64,000 bases of DNA from Litorivita sp050633545 (GCA_050633545.1 JBOEGS010000002.1:1-64000), one strand, 5' to 3'; positions 26,796 through 35,993 are shown, numbered from the stretch's first letter. A program made the numbers and translations. The notes: generated by a model from the letters alone, not told the origin.

Positions 26796-28373
26796 TTATT
26801 TCTCGGTAAGTTTCAATTCGATGCGCCGGTTTTGCGCCCGCGCCGCAGGGGTATTGGCGCGGTTCACCGGTTGGAATTCGCCAAAGCCGTTAGCCGACAA
26901 CCGCTCCGGCGCAATGCCCAGATCGCCCGACATATAGCGCACCACCGACAAGGCCCGCGCTTGGCTCAATTCCCAATTGTCGGCAAATTCGCCCTCGCCG
27001 GACAAGGGCACATTATCCGTATGCCCGTCCACGCGGATCACCCAATCGATGCCCGCCGGAATATCCCCCGCCACATTGCGCAGGATGCGCGCCACTTTGG
27101 CGATCTCGCGCTGGCCCTGCGCCGAAAGCTCCGCCGCGCCGGGCGGAAAGAGGACTTCGGAGGAAAATACAAAACGGTCCCCGACGACTTTCACCCCCTC
27201 CTGCGCGCCCAGAACCTCGCGCATACGGCCGAAGAATTCCGAGCGGTATTTGGCCAGATCCTGCGTTTCCGCCTCCAGCCGCTTGCGCTCGGCCGCTTCC
27301 AATTCGGCGCGCTTGCGCTCTTCGGCGGCGACGCGGGCCAATGCGGCATTGAGGTCCGATCCGAGCGATTGCAACTGCACCTGCGCCGCAGCATCGCGCG
27401 CTTTCGCGTCATCCAAAAGCGCCTGAAGGCTCGACAATTGTCCGCGCAGGGCCGCGACCTGTTGGTTGAGCAAAGCCTGCTGGCGCATCGCCTCGGCGGA
27501 TTTCGCCTCCTCTTGCGACAGGGCCGCATTGGCCGCTGCCAAAAGCCCCGCACGTTTGTCCGCCTCCGAAAGCTGCACCTCTTGCGCTGCGGCAAGCCGG
27601 TCGCGCGCGGCCTCGGCCGCGGCCAGAAGTGTCAGCGTTTCTTCGGCCTTCGCGCGTTGGTTTTCCAAGGCCATCGTCATAGCGGTCAATTCCGCATCGG
27701 CACTCTCCAGCCGCGCGCGCAGCGCCTGCGCCGCCGCCGCCTCGGCCAGACGCGCCGCCTCTTCGGCCTCCAACTCGGAGGTGGCGGCGGCCAAAGCCTC
27801 TTGGTTTTGCGCCAGATCGGATTTGAGATCGGCGGCCAAAGCCTCCAGCGCCGCGCGCTGCGCCGCCGCAAGCCGCGCCGCTTCGGTCTTTTCATCGGCG
27901 ATCAACAAGGCATCGTCGCGATCCGCCTGCGCCGCCGTCAATCGCAATTGCAAACTTTCGGCGCTCTCGCTCGCATCGGCCAGATCGGCGCTCAGCCGGT
28001 CGCGCTCGAACAAAAGCCCCGCGACTTGCGCTTCGAAATCGCTGATCTTGGCGCGGGCTCCGGCCAATGCGGTTTCTTGCTCGGCGGCCTCGCGGCGCAC
28101 CTGCCCCAGCGTCGCCGTGAGCGCGCCCAATTGCGCCTCCAGATCACCGGCGCGCTGTTGCTCCAGCCCCAGCGCCTTCGAGAGCGCCGCGACCTCGTCA
28201 GAAAACGCATCCAACTGGCTTTCTTGGCCGCTGATGGTTTCGCGCAGGACCGATTGCACCCCCATGAAGATCGTCAAAACAAAGACCAGAACCAGCAAAA
28301 GCCCCGTCATCGCATCGACAAATCCGGGCCAGATCGGCGCAGGCTCGCGGCCCGCGCGGCGCGATAGGGCCAT
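26796..28373 (-). CDS. MotB/OmpA-like peptidoglycan-binding protein with long coiled coil
   Basis: A 525-residue protein. One N-terminal membrane helix (about 17-38) carries a conserved Asp in PIWPGFVDAMTGLLLVLVF, matching the proton-binding Asp of MotB. Residues about 50-370 are a continuous Ala/Glu/Leu-rich coiled coil. The last 140 residues form an OmpA-like peptidoglycan-binding domain with GHTDNVPL, ADNWELSQARALSV and the R-A-x-N-R-R end. It should be the stator partner of the ExbB/MotA-like protein encoded three bases upstream on the same strand. The long periplasmic coiled coil is unlike true MotB or ZorB. Confidence 0.85.
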   Translation of the reverse strand: MALSRRAGREPAPIWPGFVDAMTGLLLVLVFVLTIFMGVQSVLRETISGQESQLDAFSDEVAALSKALGLEQQRAGDLEAQLGALTATLGQVRREAAEQETALAGARAKISDFEAQVAGLLFERDRLSADLADASESAESLQLRLTAAQADRDDALLIADEKTEAARLAAAQRAALEALAADLKSDLAQNQEALAAATSELEAEEAARLAEAAAAQALRARLESADAELTAMTMALENQRAKAEETLTLLAAAEAARDRLAAAQEVQLSEADKRAGLLAAANAALSQEEAKSAEAMRQQALLNQQVAALRGQLSSLQALLDDAKARDAAAQVQLQSLGSDLNAALARVAAEERKRAELEAAERKRLEAETQDLAKYRSEFFGRMREVLGAQEGVKVVGDRFVFSSEVLFPPGAAELSAQGQREIAKVARILRNVAGDIPAGIDWVIRVDGHTDNVPLSGEGEFADNWELSQARALSVVRYMSGDLGIAPERLSANGFGEFQPVNRANTPAARAQNRRIELKLTEK

Positions 28374-28376
28374 GGG

Positions 28377-29639
28377 TCAGCCCTCCTCGCCCGTCTCATC
28401 GGCGCCGCGCGGCGCCTCGCCCGTGGCCAGCCGCATTTTGCGCGGCCCGCTGCTGCGGCTTTGGCCCAAGGCGCGGCCCAAAGCGGCCAGATCGCTGCGC
28501 AATTCGCTCATGGTCTCTTGGCGGCCCGCGCTGATCTCTTCGAGAATCCGCAGCATCTGCACATCGATCGAGCGCAGGCGCATGCGGCTTTCGGCGTCAA
28601 AGCCTTCGGCGTCCATCGCGCCGCTGCCGCCCGCCCCTGCGGCGCGCTCGATGGCGGCGACCACCCGCTCTTGCCCTTCGGCGATCCGCTCCAGCGCCAG
28701 ATGGCTTTCATGCGCCGCGCTCTGGTCGCCAAGGCGCAGGGTCAAACGCTCCACCGCATCGGCCAGCGCGCCGAGTTTTTCTTCGACCTGCGCGCGGCGG
28801 ATGTCCGATTGCACATAGATCTCCTGCAGCCCTTCCATCTGCTCGGACATATGGTCGAGCACCCCCGCCACGACCGCATTCTCGATGCCGCTGTCGCCGC
28901 CTTCGGTCGCAAATCCGACGCGGGTGATGGTCGAGAGCCATTCTTCCAACTCGCGGTAAAAGCGGTTTTGCCCGTGGCCTGCGAAAAGCTCCAATAGCCC
29001 AACGGTGAGCGAGCCGGAGAGACCCAAAAGCGAAGAAGCAAAGGCCACGCCCATGCCGCCAAGCTGGGCCTCAAGGCCGGTCATCAACCGGTTGAACACC
29101 GCCACACCGGTTTCGCCATCCTGCGGCGCAAGGCCGCGAATGGTATCGACCAAGGCCGGCACCGTCGTCGCCAATCCGTAGAAGGTGCCCAAAAGACCAA
29201 GGAATACCAGCAGGTTGACGATATAGCGCGTGACATCGCGGGCCTCGTCGATCCGCGTGGCGACGCTGTCGAGGATCGAGGCGGTCGAGGTCGCGGCGAT
29301 TTGCATCCGTTTGGAGCGCGCCCGCAGCAAGGCCGCCAAAGGCGCCAGAAGGCGCGGCGCCTTGACCCCTTCCTTTTCCACCGCATCGCGGGCAAAGGCT
29401 TCGATCCAGCGCACCGAGGAGACCAATTGCACCACCTGCACGAAACAGGTCACCACGCCGATGGCAAAGACAAAGACGATAAAGCTGTTGAGATAGGGGT
29501 TGGCTTGGAAAACCGGCAAAACCCGCGGCAAGGCAAGGAAGACCCCCGCGCCGCACAGGGCGAGCACGATGAGCATCGATATGATCTGGCGCACAGGTTG
29601 GGAAAAGTGCACTTCGGCCTCGCGGTCCGGATGCGCCAT
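28377..29639 (-). CDS. MotA/TolQ/ExbB-type proton-channel protein
   Basis: A 420-residue protein. The N-terminal part has hydrophobic helices near 18-40 and 48-70, then a cytoplasmic stretch, and a MotA/ExbB core with LGLLGTFYGLATTVPALVDT and AFASSLLGLSGSLTVGLLEL. The C-terminal 200 residues are hydrophilic and largely helical. The pair with the OmpA/MotB-like gene (three-base gap) suggests an ion-driven motor across the inner membrane acting on the cell wall. Start 29639 is preceded by AGGAG; the longer TTG start is rejected. A role in Zorya defence is considered and rejected elsewhere in this report. Confidence 0.83.
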   Translation of the reverse strand: MAHPDREAEVHFSQPVRQIISMLIVLALCGAGVFLALPRVLPVFQANPYLNSFIVFVFAIGVVTCFVQVVQLVSSVRWIEAFARDAVEKEGVKAPRLLAPLAALLRARSKRMQIAATSTASILDSVATRIDEARDVTRYIVNLLVFLGLLGTFYGLATTVPALVDTIRGLAPQDGETGVAVFNRLMTGLEAQLGGMGVAFASSLLGLSGSLTVGLLELFAGHGQNRFYRELEEWLSTITRVGFATEGGDSGIENAVVAGVLDHMSEQMEGLQEIYVQSDIRRAQVEEKLGALADAVERLTLRLGDQSAAHESHLALERIAEGQERVVAAIERAAGAGGSGAMDAEGFDAESRMRLRSIDVQMLRILEEISAGRQETMSELRSDLAALGRALGQSRSSGPRKMRLATGEAPRGADETGEEG

Positions 29640-29736
29640 GCGCAGGGCTCCTGAACTCTGGAATTCTTTGACCAAAGCTTAATCGCAAAACCCCGCCCGC
29701 GCCAAGAGAATTAGCGCGCGGCGCGCGGGCATGTGA

Positions 29737-30264
29737 TCACATCAACGCGCGCACCCTTGCGCTGAGCCAATCAAGATCGCCATCGGCAAGGCCCAGCTCG
29801 GCCAGATGCGCCGCCGTGTTGAACAGATATTCGCTGTTGGGGCCGCGCCCGCCGTGGGCGCGGGCGATGATCTGTGCCTGCTCTTCCAGCGCCAGCCCGC
29901 CGCAATATTGCTCATGGGCGCGGTCCACCACATAGGTCACGGCGCGCGCCCGCCCGCCGCCGCGCAACTCGACCTCCAAAACCTCTTCGAGATAGGCCGA
30001 GGACACCAATTCGCGCTCGCGCAGATAGGCCAGAACCCCATCGGCCAGATCATCCGCCACCCGAAAGGCCACCCCGTGGCACGCCGCCCCCCGCGTGCGG
30101 TCGAGCGCCAGAACAAGGCCGGGGTTATCATCGGTGCCGCGATGGTGGATCGAACGCATGCAAAAGCTGCGCGCATAATCGGGCAAGGAGGCGATCACCC
30201 TCTCTTCGGTCTCGAAACCGGGGTTCCAAACCAAAGAGCCATAGCCGAATACCCAAAGTGTCAT
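29737..30264 (-). CDS. glutathione-specific gamma-glutamylcyclotransferase, ChaC family
   Basis: A 175-residue enzyme that cleaves glutathione to 5-oxoproline and Cys-Gly. The N-terminal WVFGYGSLVWNPGF is the family nucleotide-like GYGSL binding motif. The RSFCMRSIHHRGTDDNPGLV region follows, and an acidic helix REXELVSSAYLEE carries the candidate catalytic Glu. Length is normal for ChaC. The start is the ATG directly before TLWVFGYGSL; the upstream extension crosses the promoter region shared with the divergent DUF2125 gene. Confidence 0.9.
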   Translation of the reverse strand: MTLWVFGYGSLVWNPGFETEERVIASLPDYARSFCMRSIHHRGTDDNPGLVLALDRTRGAACHGVAFRVADDLADGVLAYLRERELVSSAYLEEVLEVELRGGGRARAVTYVVDRAHEQYCGGLALEEQAQIIARAHGGRGPNSEYLFNTAAHLAELGLADGDLDWLSARVRALM

Positions 30265-30331
30265 GATGCTGGTCCTTTCGCGCGCACCCTTATAAACACG
30301 CGCCATAGGCGGGCAAAAGAGGGCATTTTGG

Positions 30332-31336
30332 ATGCGCAAGCTAATCGGATTGGTGATCGTCGCGGCGGTTTTGTGGTCGGGCTATTGGTTTGTCGGATCA
30401 CGCGCCCTGCGCGGCGGGCTGGAGGCCTGGTTCGACACGCGCCGCGCCGAAGGCTGGGTCGCGGAGTATTCCGATCTGTCGCTGCGAGGCTTTCCCAACC
30501 GTTTCGACAGCACCTTCACCGATATCGCCCTTGCCGATCCGGCCACGGGGGTGGCATGGCAGGCCCCGTTTTTCCAGATTTTCGCGCTCAGCTACCGGCC
30601 CAATCACGTCATCGCCGTCTGGCCGAACGATCAAACCCTCGCCACGCCCTTGGCCAAATTCGACATCCACAGCACCCGCATGCGCGCCTCGGCCCGTGTC
30701 GCACCCACGAACGCGCTGGCGATTGAAAAGGCGGTGCTTGAGGGCGAGGATCTGGCGATCCGCACCCGCGCGCAGGGCGGCAGTTTGGACATCGGTGCGC
30801 TCAACCTCGCGGTGGAGCGCGCGGCGGGCTTTGCGAGCCGCTACCGGTTTGGCGTCACCGGCGCGGGCATTTCGCCCTCCGCCCCGATGCGCCGCGTGAT
30901 CGACCCGCAGGGGCGTTTGCCGCAGGCTCTGGGCGATCTGCGCGCCGATCTGAGCATCGAATTCGACGCGCCTTGGGACCGCTATGCCATTGAACGCGCC
31001 CGCCCGCAGCCGGTGCAGATCGACGTGAGTCTGGCCGAGGCCACATGGGGCGAATTGCAACTGGCGGCGGCAGGGGCGCTGAGCGTCGATGCGGCGGGCA
31101 TTCCCACGGGGCGCATCACCCTCAAGGCGCGCAACTGGCCGCAAATCATCACCCTCGCGCGGCAAACCGGCGCCCTGCCCGAGCCGGTTTTGAACCTCAC
31201 CGAGCGCGCGCTCTCGACCCTTGCGCAGATGGCGGGCAACCCCAAAACCCTTGATATTCCATTGGATTTCAAAGGCGGCCTGATCCGCCTTGGCCCGCTA
31301 CCGATCGGGCCTGCGCCGGTGATCCGCCTGCGCTAG
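30332..31336 (+). CDS. DUF2125-family envelope protein
   Basis: A 334-residue protein. The N-terminal helix (about 3-22, with IGLVIVAAVLWSGYWF) is a signal or anchor. The rest matches what I recall of DUF2125, a beta-rich domain with GFPNRFDSTFTDIALADPATGVAWQAPFFQIF and repeated short amphipathic strands (LSYRPNHVIAVWPNDQT). Function is unknown; the arrangement of strands resembles AsmA-like or lipid-transport beta-sheets only loosely. Divergent from chaC with 67 bases between starts. It ends three bases before the convergent extensin-like gene. Confidence 0.75.
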   Translation: MRKLIGLVIVAAVLWSGYWFVGSRALRGGLEAWFDTRRAEGWVAEYSDLSLRGFPNRFDSTFTDIALADPATGVAWQAPFFQIFALSYRPNHVIAVWPNDQTLATPLAKFDIHSTRMRASARVAPTNALAIEKAVLEGEDLAIRTRAQGGSLDIGALNLAVERAAGFASRYRFGVTGAGISPSAPMRRVIDPQGRLPQALGDLRADLSIEFDAPWDRYAIERARPQPVQIDVSLAEATWGELQLAAAGALSVDAAGIPTGRITLKARNWPQIITLARQTGALPEPVLNLTERALSTLAQMAGNPKTLDIPLDFKGGLIRLGPLPIGPAPVIRLR

Positions 31337-31339
31337 GCG

Positions 31340-32167
31340 CTATTTGCAGTAGCTGCCGCTGCGATAACGGGCGGTGTCGAAATGGAAATGGTCGCGGTGG
31401 TATTTATTGGCATTCGGCCCCAGAACCGTGCCAAACGGGCCGCAAGCCGCGCCATGCATCTTGCGCAAGGCGCGTCCCTCGCGCCCGCGCCCCCAATCGC
31501 GCAGCACGCTGATCTGTGTCCCGTTGACCAAGGTAAAGCCCGAGATATCAATCGCCCGCCCCTTGCCATGCTCGGAAATTTTCGCCCCGCGCTGGTTGTT
31601 GCGGGTGCGGCACGCATAATGCGCCGCGACGCGGATCGAGCGCACCCCGCCGCCGATACCGCCGACCGCCGGTTTCATCCCGCGATCCACCCATGATTTG
31701 AGCGCCCGCGCCGTGCCGCAATCCATCACCGACGCCGTGCTCAGCGCCACGCCCGAGATCGAGCGCACCCGCACCGCATCGCTCACGCCGCAACCTTTGA
31801 GCTTTCCCGCAACGCGGCCCACCGGCTCGCCCTGGATGGCAAGATCGCCGCAAACCGCGCCTTTTTTGGCCAATTGCCGCGCCTTGCGCCCCGTGGCCTC
31901 GACCTGCCTGCCGCGCGCATTGGGACGCAAGGAGCGAAACAGGCCAAAGCGTTTTTTCGTCGTCTCGGGAGCGGCGGGTTGGCTTTGCGGCTGGCTGGGG
32001 GCCTGCGACGGGGCGCTTTGCGGTGCGGCCAAAGGCGCGGCCTGCACCGACGGGGCCATCTCGCTACCGGCCCGCGCAACGGGGCGCAGCGAGACCTCGG
32101 GCGCGCGCGCCAACCCCGTGCCCGCGCTGAGCACCAGCGCCGCGACAAGCCCCGCGCGCAGCCTCAC
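31340..32167 (-). CDS. extensin-like family protein (peptidase M15 fold)
   Basis: A 275-residue exported protein. The start is GTG, with a signal peptide through about residue 22. Residues about 30-85 are a Pro/Gln/Ala linker. The C-terminal extensin-like domain has SEHGKGRAIDISGF and HRDHFHFDTARYR, which carry the His and Asp residues expected for a zinc-dependent D-Ala-D-Ala-type peptidase fold, so it is probably a cell-wall hydrolase. Four Cys residues (e.g. in VCGDLAI, KGCGV, MDCGTARAL, ACRTRNN) may form disulfides. Its start overlaps the tyrA stop (GTGA), so it is cotranscribed with tyrA and hisC. Confidence 0.85.
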   Translation of the reverse strand: MRLRAGLVAALVLSAGTGLARAPEVSLRPVARAGSEMAPSVQAAPLAAPQSAPSQAPSQPQSQPAAPETTKKRFGLFRSLRPNARGRQVEATGRKARQLAKKGAVCGDLAIQGEPVGRVAGKLKGCGVSDAVRVRSISGVALSTASVMDCGTARALKSWVDRGMKPAVGGIGGGVRSIRVAAHYACRTRNNQRGAKISEHGKGRAIDISGFTLVNGTQISVLRDWGRGREGRALRKMHGAACGPFGTVLGPNANKYHRDHFHFDTARYRSGSYCK

Positions 32168-33099
32168 TTGCCCGCTTTCGCACGCCCGAAATCGGGCGCA
32201 TCGGTGTCTTGGCCAGCTTCGATAATACCGCGGCGGATCGCCCGCGTGCGGGTGAAATAATCATGCAGCATCTCGCCATCGCCGGTGCGGATCGCCCGTT
32301 GCAGCGCAAAAAGCTCCTCGGTGAAGCGCCCCAAAATCTCCAGCGTCGCCTCTTTGTTGTTCAAGAACACATCGCGCCACATCGTCGGATCCGAGGCCGC
32401 AATACGGGTGAAATCGCGAAAACCGGCGGCGGAATATTTGATCACTTCGCTATCGGTCACGCGGCCCAGATCATCGGCCACACCCACCATCGTATAGGCA
32501 ATCAGGTGCGGCGTGTGGCTGGTCACCGCCAGCACCAGATCGTGATGCTCGGGGTCCATTTCCCCGACATTCGCGCCCAGCCCTTCCCAAAACGCGCGCA
32601 GCAGCGCCACCGCCTGCGCATCGCTGCCCGCGACCGGCACGATCAGGCTCCAGCGGTTGTCGAACAGCTCGGCAAAGCCCGATGTCGGTCCGCTGTGCTC
32701 GGTCCCTGCCAACGGGTGCGCGGGGATGAAATGCACGCCTTGGGGGATATGGGGGGCCACGGCGGCGATCACCGCCGCCTTGACCGATCCCACATCCGAC
32801 ACCGTCGCGCCCGCCTTCAGATGCGGCGCGATTTCGGCCGCCACCGCGCCCATCGCCCCCACGGGCACGCAAAGCACCACCAGATCCGCGCCCTGCACCG
32901 CCTCGGCGGCGCTGTCGCAAACCCGATCGCACAGGCCGATCTCGCGCGCCGTCGCGCGCGTTTCGCCAGAGCGCGCATAGCCCGTCACCTCGCCCGCCAA
33001 TCCGGCGCGTTTGATCGCCCAGAACATCGAGGAGGCAATCAGCCCCAGCCCGATCAATGCAACGCGCCCGTAAACCGGCGCTGCGACTGGCGCGCTCAT
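32164..33099 (-). CDS. tyrA: prephenate/arogenate dehydrogenase family protein
   Basis: A 311-residue TyrA-type dehydrogenase of tyrosine synthesis. The Rossmann motif is VALIGLGLIASSMFWAIKRAG near residues 11-31; the third Gly of the usual GxGxxG is replaced by Ala, common in this group. VGSVKAAV, the HPLAGTEHSGP loop and the SHTPHLIAY segment are characteristic active-site elements. Preference for prephenate or arogenate cannot be decided by eye. It overlaps hisC by ATGA. Together with the HisC-type aminotransferase, which often acts on aromatic amino acids, it makes a compact tyrosine/histidine synthesis unit. Confidence 0.92.
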   Translation of the reverse strand: MSAPVAAPVYGRVALIGLGLIASSMFWAIKRAGLAGEVTGYARSGETRATAREIGLCDRVCDSAAEAVQGADLVVLCVPVGAMGAVAAEIAPHLKAGATVSDVGSVKAAVIAAVAPHIPQGVHFIPAHPLAGTEHSGPTSGFAELFDNRWSLIVPVAGSDAQAVALLRAFWEGLGANVGEMDPEHHDLVLAVTSHTPHLIAYTMVGVADDLGRVTDSEVIKYSAAGFRDFTRIAASDPTMWRDVFLNNKEATLEILGRFTEELFALQRAIRTGDGEMLHDYFTRTRAIRRGIIEAGQDTDAPDFGRAKAGK

Positions 33100-34181
33100 G
33101 ACTGTGTCTCCATAAATTGTCCGACCGCATGGGCCACGCGGCGGCAAGAGGCCTCGTCGCCAATGGTGATGCGCAGGCAGTGAGGCAACTTATACCCCTT
33201 CGTCGCCCGCACGATCAAACCCTGCGCATTGAGATGCGCATTGCAGGCCTCGGCCTGCGCCGCATCGCGAAACCGCGCCAGAATGAAATTCGCCGATGAC
33301 GCATCCGACGGCACGCCGATATCGTCCAGCGCCTTGGCCAGCCACCCGCGCAGCCGCGCATTATCGGCGCGGCATTTCTCGGCATAGGCGCGATCACGCA
33401 CCGCCGCCTCGGCGGTCACCAAAGCGGGCTGGCTCAAATTGAACGGCCCGCGGATACGGTTGAGCACATCGATGATCTCGCGCGGCCCGTATCCCCAACC
33501 GACACGCAAACCGCCCAGCCCGTAAAGCTTGGAGAATGTCCGCGTCATCACCACATTGGGCCGCGCGCTCGCCAAAGCCGCGCCGCCGTCATAGCCCTGC
33601 GCATATTCGGCGTAGGCGCTGTCGATCACCAAAATCGCATGCGCGGGCACCCCGTCGGCCAAACGGGTCAATTCCGCCTCGCTCAGCATCGTGCCGGTGG
33701 GATTGGCCGGATTGGCAATAAACACCAGCCGCGTGCGCGCCGTGCAGCCCGCCAAAATCGCATCCACATCGACCACGCGGTCGCGCTCGGGCACCTCCAC
33801 CGGCGTCGCCCCCGCCGCCAAGGCCGAAATGCGATACATCGAAAACCCGTGCTCGGTGTGGATCACCTCATCACCCGCGCCCGCATAGCACTGGCACAAA
33901 AAGTGGATCACCTCGTCCGAGCCGACACCGCAGATAATCCGCTCCGGATCAAGCCCGTGCACCTCGCCGATCGCCGCGCGCAAGGCGGCATGATCGGTGC
34001 TCGGATAGCGGTGCAAATCATAAGAGGCACGGCGAAACGCCTCGATCGCCGCCTCGGAGGCGCCAAAAGGGTTCTCGTTCGAGCTAAGCTTGACCACCTG
34101 CTCGACACCCTCGATCTTCGAGGCCCCCGATTGGTAAAGCTCGATTTCCATAATGCCGGATTGCGGCGTAATCTGCGTCAT
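33096..34181 (-). CDS. hisC: histidinol-phosphate aminotransferase
   Basis: A 361-residue PLP-dependent class I/II aminotransferase. The substrate loop KLSSNENPFGAS, the VDSAYAEYAQG segment and the PLP-lysine motif TRTFSKLYGLGGLRVGW with Lys in FSK are all clear, and the C-terminal LRITIGDEASCRR supplies the phosphate-binding Arg. It acts in histidine synthesis, and being coupled with tyrA it may also transaminate prephenate or 4-hydroxyphenylpyruvate, an inference from context. Start 34181 is preceded by AGGAGATATTAACG. It is the first gene of the hisC-tyrA-extensin operon. Confidence 0.93.
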   Translation of the reverse strand: MTQITPQSGIMEIELYQSGASKIEGVEQVVKLSSNENPFGASEAAIEAFRRASYDLHRYPSTDHAALRAAIGEVHGLDPERIICGVGSDEVIHFLCQCYAGAGDEVIHTEHGFSMYRISALAAGATPVEVPERDRVVDVDAILAGCTARTRLVFIANPANPTGTMLSEAELTRLADGVPAHAILVIDSAYAEYAQGYDGGAALASARPNVVMTRTFSKLYGLGGLRVGWGYGPREIIDVLNRIRGPFNLSQPALVTAEAAVRDRAYAEKCRADNARLRGWLAKALDDIGVPSDASSANFILARFRDAAQAEACNAHLNAQGLIVRATKGYKLPHCLRITIGDEASCRRVAHAVGQFMETQS

Positions 34182-34310
34182 CGTTAATATCTCCTGCAAA
34201 CCTCTTATCCGCGCATCCGCCCCAAGGGAAGAATGAACCCCGCAATAGTTGCCCCGCGCGGCATTTCGCCCCCGTCACGGCCCGCGCGCCCGCCCGCTTT
34301 GCCGGCTGTG

Positions 34311-34330
34311 CAAATATCCCCGCCGGAGGC
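34311..34330. repeat. dispersed GC-rich intergenic repeat (copy 2)
   Basis: Exact 20-base core CAAATATCCCCGCCGGAGGC shared with copies at 12184-12214 and 51261-51293. Here the TGCAGGTTCCG part is absent, so this is a shortened copy. It lies in the gap between hss and hisC. Confidence 0.75.
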
Positions 34331-34400
34331 TCGGGGCCGCGCAAAACAGAGGGCCGCCCGCCGCAGCGCCGCCCGTCCGCGCCGCGTGCTGCGCCTTATG

Positions 34401-34424
34401 CCCTCAGGCCCTCAGGCCCTCAGG
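34401..34424. repeat. 8-bp tandem repeat at the 3' end of hss
   Basis: Three exact copies of CCCTCAGG in a row. The TCA of the third copy (34420-34422) is the stop codon (TGA) of the homospermidine synthase gene on the minus strand, so gain or loss of a unit would not change the protein. Confidence 0.85.
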
Positions 34425-35835
34425 TCGCCAGAACATTGCGGAACTGCCACGGATCGCTTTCGTCGATGTCTTCGGGGAAATGCTCCCAACGGTCCTGCAA
34501 CGGCGTCCAATCGGTGTAATGCGCCTCGACAGGGCCAAGATAGGGGCGCTGCACCTCAAGGCATCGCGCGTGATCCATCTCGTCGGTCTCCACGATCCCC
34601 GCCTGCGGGTTCTCGAGCGCCCAAACCATACCGGCCAGAACCGCCGATGTGACCTGTAGCCCCGTGGCGTTCTGATAGGGCGCCAGATCGCGCGCCTCGG
34701 CGTTGCTCAATCGCGATCCATACCACAGCGCGTTTTTCTCGTGCCCGTAAAGCAGCACGCCCAATTCGTCGATGCCCTCGACGATTTCATCCTCGGCCAG
34801 AATGTGATGCACCTGCTGCTGGCGGCCCGATCCGAACATCTCGTGCAAGGACAAAACCGCATCATCGCAGGGATGATAGGCATAGTGGCAGGTCGGCCGG
34901 TAAGCCGGTGCCTCGGGCGCGCCGACGGTGTAGTAATCCGAGATCGAGATCGCCTCGTTATGGGTCACCAGATAGCCGAACTGCGGCCCCGGTGTCGGGC
35001 ACCACGTATGCACCCGCGTGATCGCGCCGGGGCGTTCGAACCAGATCCCCGCACGGCATCCGGTCTCATGGGAATGCGCCGTCTCGGGCATCCATGTCTC
35101 ATGGGTGCCCCATCCCAATTCCGCAGGCTGGAAGCCCTCGGCGATGAACCCTTCGATCGACCATGTATTCACAAACACGCCGCGCGGGCGCGGGGTGCGG
35201 CGCGCTTGGGTGTCGCGCTCGGCGATATGCACGCCCTTGACCCCGAGTCCTTGCATGAGCATCGCCCATCCGGCGCGGTCCTGCGGCACAGCGGTATCCG
35301 CTCCGGTGTCATTGGCCAGTTGCAACAATGCCTCCTTGACGAACCAGCTCACCATCCCCGGATTGGCGCCGCAGCACGACACCGCCGTCGTCCCGCCCGG
35401 ATTGGCGGCTTTTTCGTCGCGCACCGTCTGGCGCAGCGCGTAATTGGTGCGCTCGGCATTCTCGACCGTGTCGAAATAGAACCCCGCCCAAGGCTCCACC
35501 ACCGTATCGATATAAAGCACGCCCATCTCGCGGCACAGCTTCATGATATCGAGCGAGGAGGTATCGACGCTCAGGTTCACGCAAAACCCCTTGCCGCCCG
35601 CAAACAGCCCGCCCAGAACCTCGCGGTAATTCTCCGGTGTCAGGGCCACCTGTTCGTGGCGAATGCCGCGTTGGCGCAAAAACGTCGCCCCCGCATCCGA
35701 CGGATCGATCACGCACATCTGTTTGGCGTCATACTCGAAATGCCGCTCGATCAACGGCAAGGTGCCGCGCCCGATCGATCCAAAGCCGATCATCACAACG
35801 GGGCCGTCAATACGGCCATAAACGGGATAGGTCAT
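34420..35835 (-). CDS. hss: homospermidine synthase
   Basis: A 471-residue NAD-dependent enzyme that joins aminobutyl groups of putrescine to make sym-homospermidine, a polyamine typical of many alphaproteobacteria. The start MTYPVYGRIDGPVVMIGFGS leads straight into the N-terminal nucleotide-binding loop GFGSIGRGTLPLIERH. Further family-typical segments are SVDTSSLDIMKLCREMGVLYIDT, WAGFYFDT and GANPGMVSWFVKEALL. Length is complete. GCAGGAGCGCCCC precedes the ATG. It lies alone between rpsD and hisC. Confidence 0.93.
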   Translation of the reverse strand: MTYPVYGRIDGPVVMIGFGSIGRGTLPLIERHFEYDAKQMCVIDPSDAGATFLRQRGIRHEQVALTPENYREVLGGLFAGGKGFCVNLSVDTSSLDIMKLCREMGVLYIDTVVEPWAGFYFDTVENAERTNYALRQTVRDEKAANPGGTTAVSCCGANPGMVSWFVKEALLQLANDTGADTAVPQDRAGWAMLMQGLGVKGVHIAERDTQARRTPRPRGVFVNTWSIEGFIAEGFQPAELGWGTHETWMPETAHSHETGCRAGIWFERPGAITRVHTWCPTPGPQFGYLVTHNEAISISDYYTVGAPEAPAYRPTCHYAYHPCDDAVLSLHEMFGSGRQQQVHHILAEDEIVEGIDELGVLLYGHEKNALWYGSRLSNAEARDLAPYQNATGLQVTSAVLAGMVWALENPQAGIVETDEMDHARCLEVQRPYLGPVEAHYTDWTPLQDRWEHFPEDIDESDPWQFRNVLAT

Positions 35836-35940
35836 GGGGCGCTCCTGCGGGCTGGGGCCGCAGGGGCGGCCCTTGAAAACACATGCGCGTCATAACGGGA
35901 CGCATAGGGGCGGGGCAAAGAAAATCCGCCCCGCGCAAAG

Positions 35941-35971
35941 AAAAAGGGCCGCTCCTTTCGGTGCGGCCCTT
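35941..35971 (-). terminator. Rho-independent terminator of rpsD
   Basis: On the minus strand GGGCCGCACC and its partner AGCGGCCC close a hairpin around a GAAAGG loop, followed by five T. It begins about 20 bases after the rpsD stop. Confidence 0.85.
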
Positions 35972-35993
35972 CCTCGACTGGATCTGCGCAGGC

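Noticed and set aside
26796..29639. Zorya anti-phage system (ZorA/ZorB)
   Set aside because: The motor pair is suggestive, but no ZorC, ZorD or ZorE gene is nearby. The OmpA partner has a long coiled coil unlike ZorB, and the neighbours (M23 peptidase, ChaC) are ordinary.
34182..34419. Additional small gene between hisC and hss
   Set aside because: Only overlapping, Arg/Pro-rich frames without ribosome sites, broken by a dispersed repeat.
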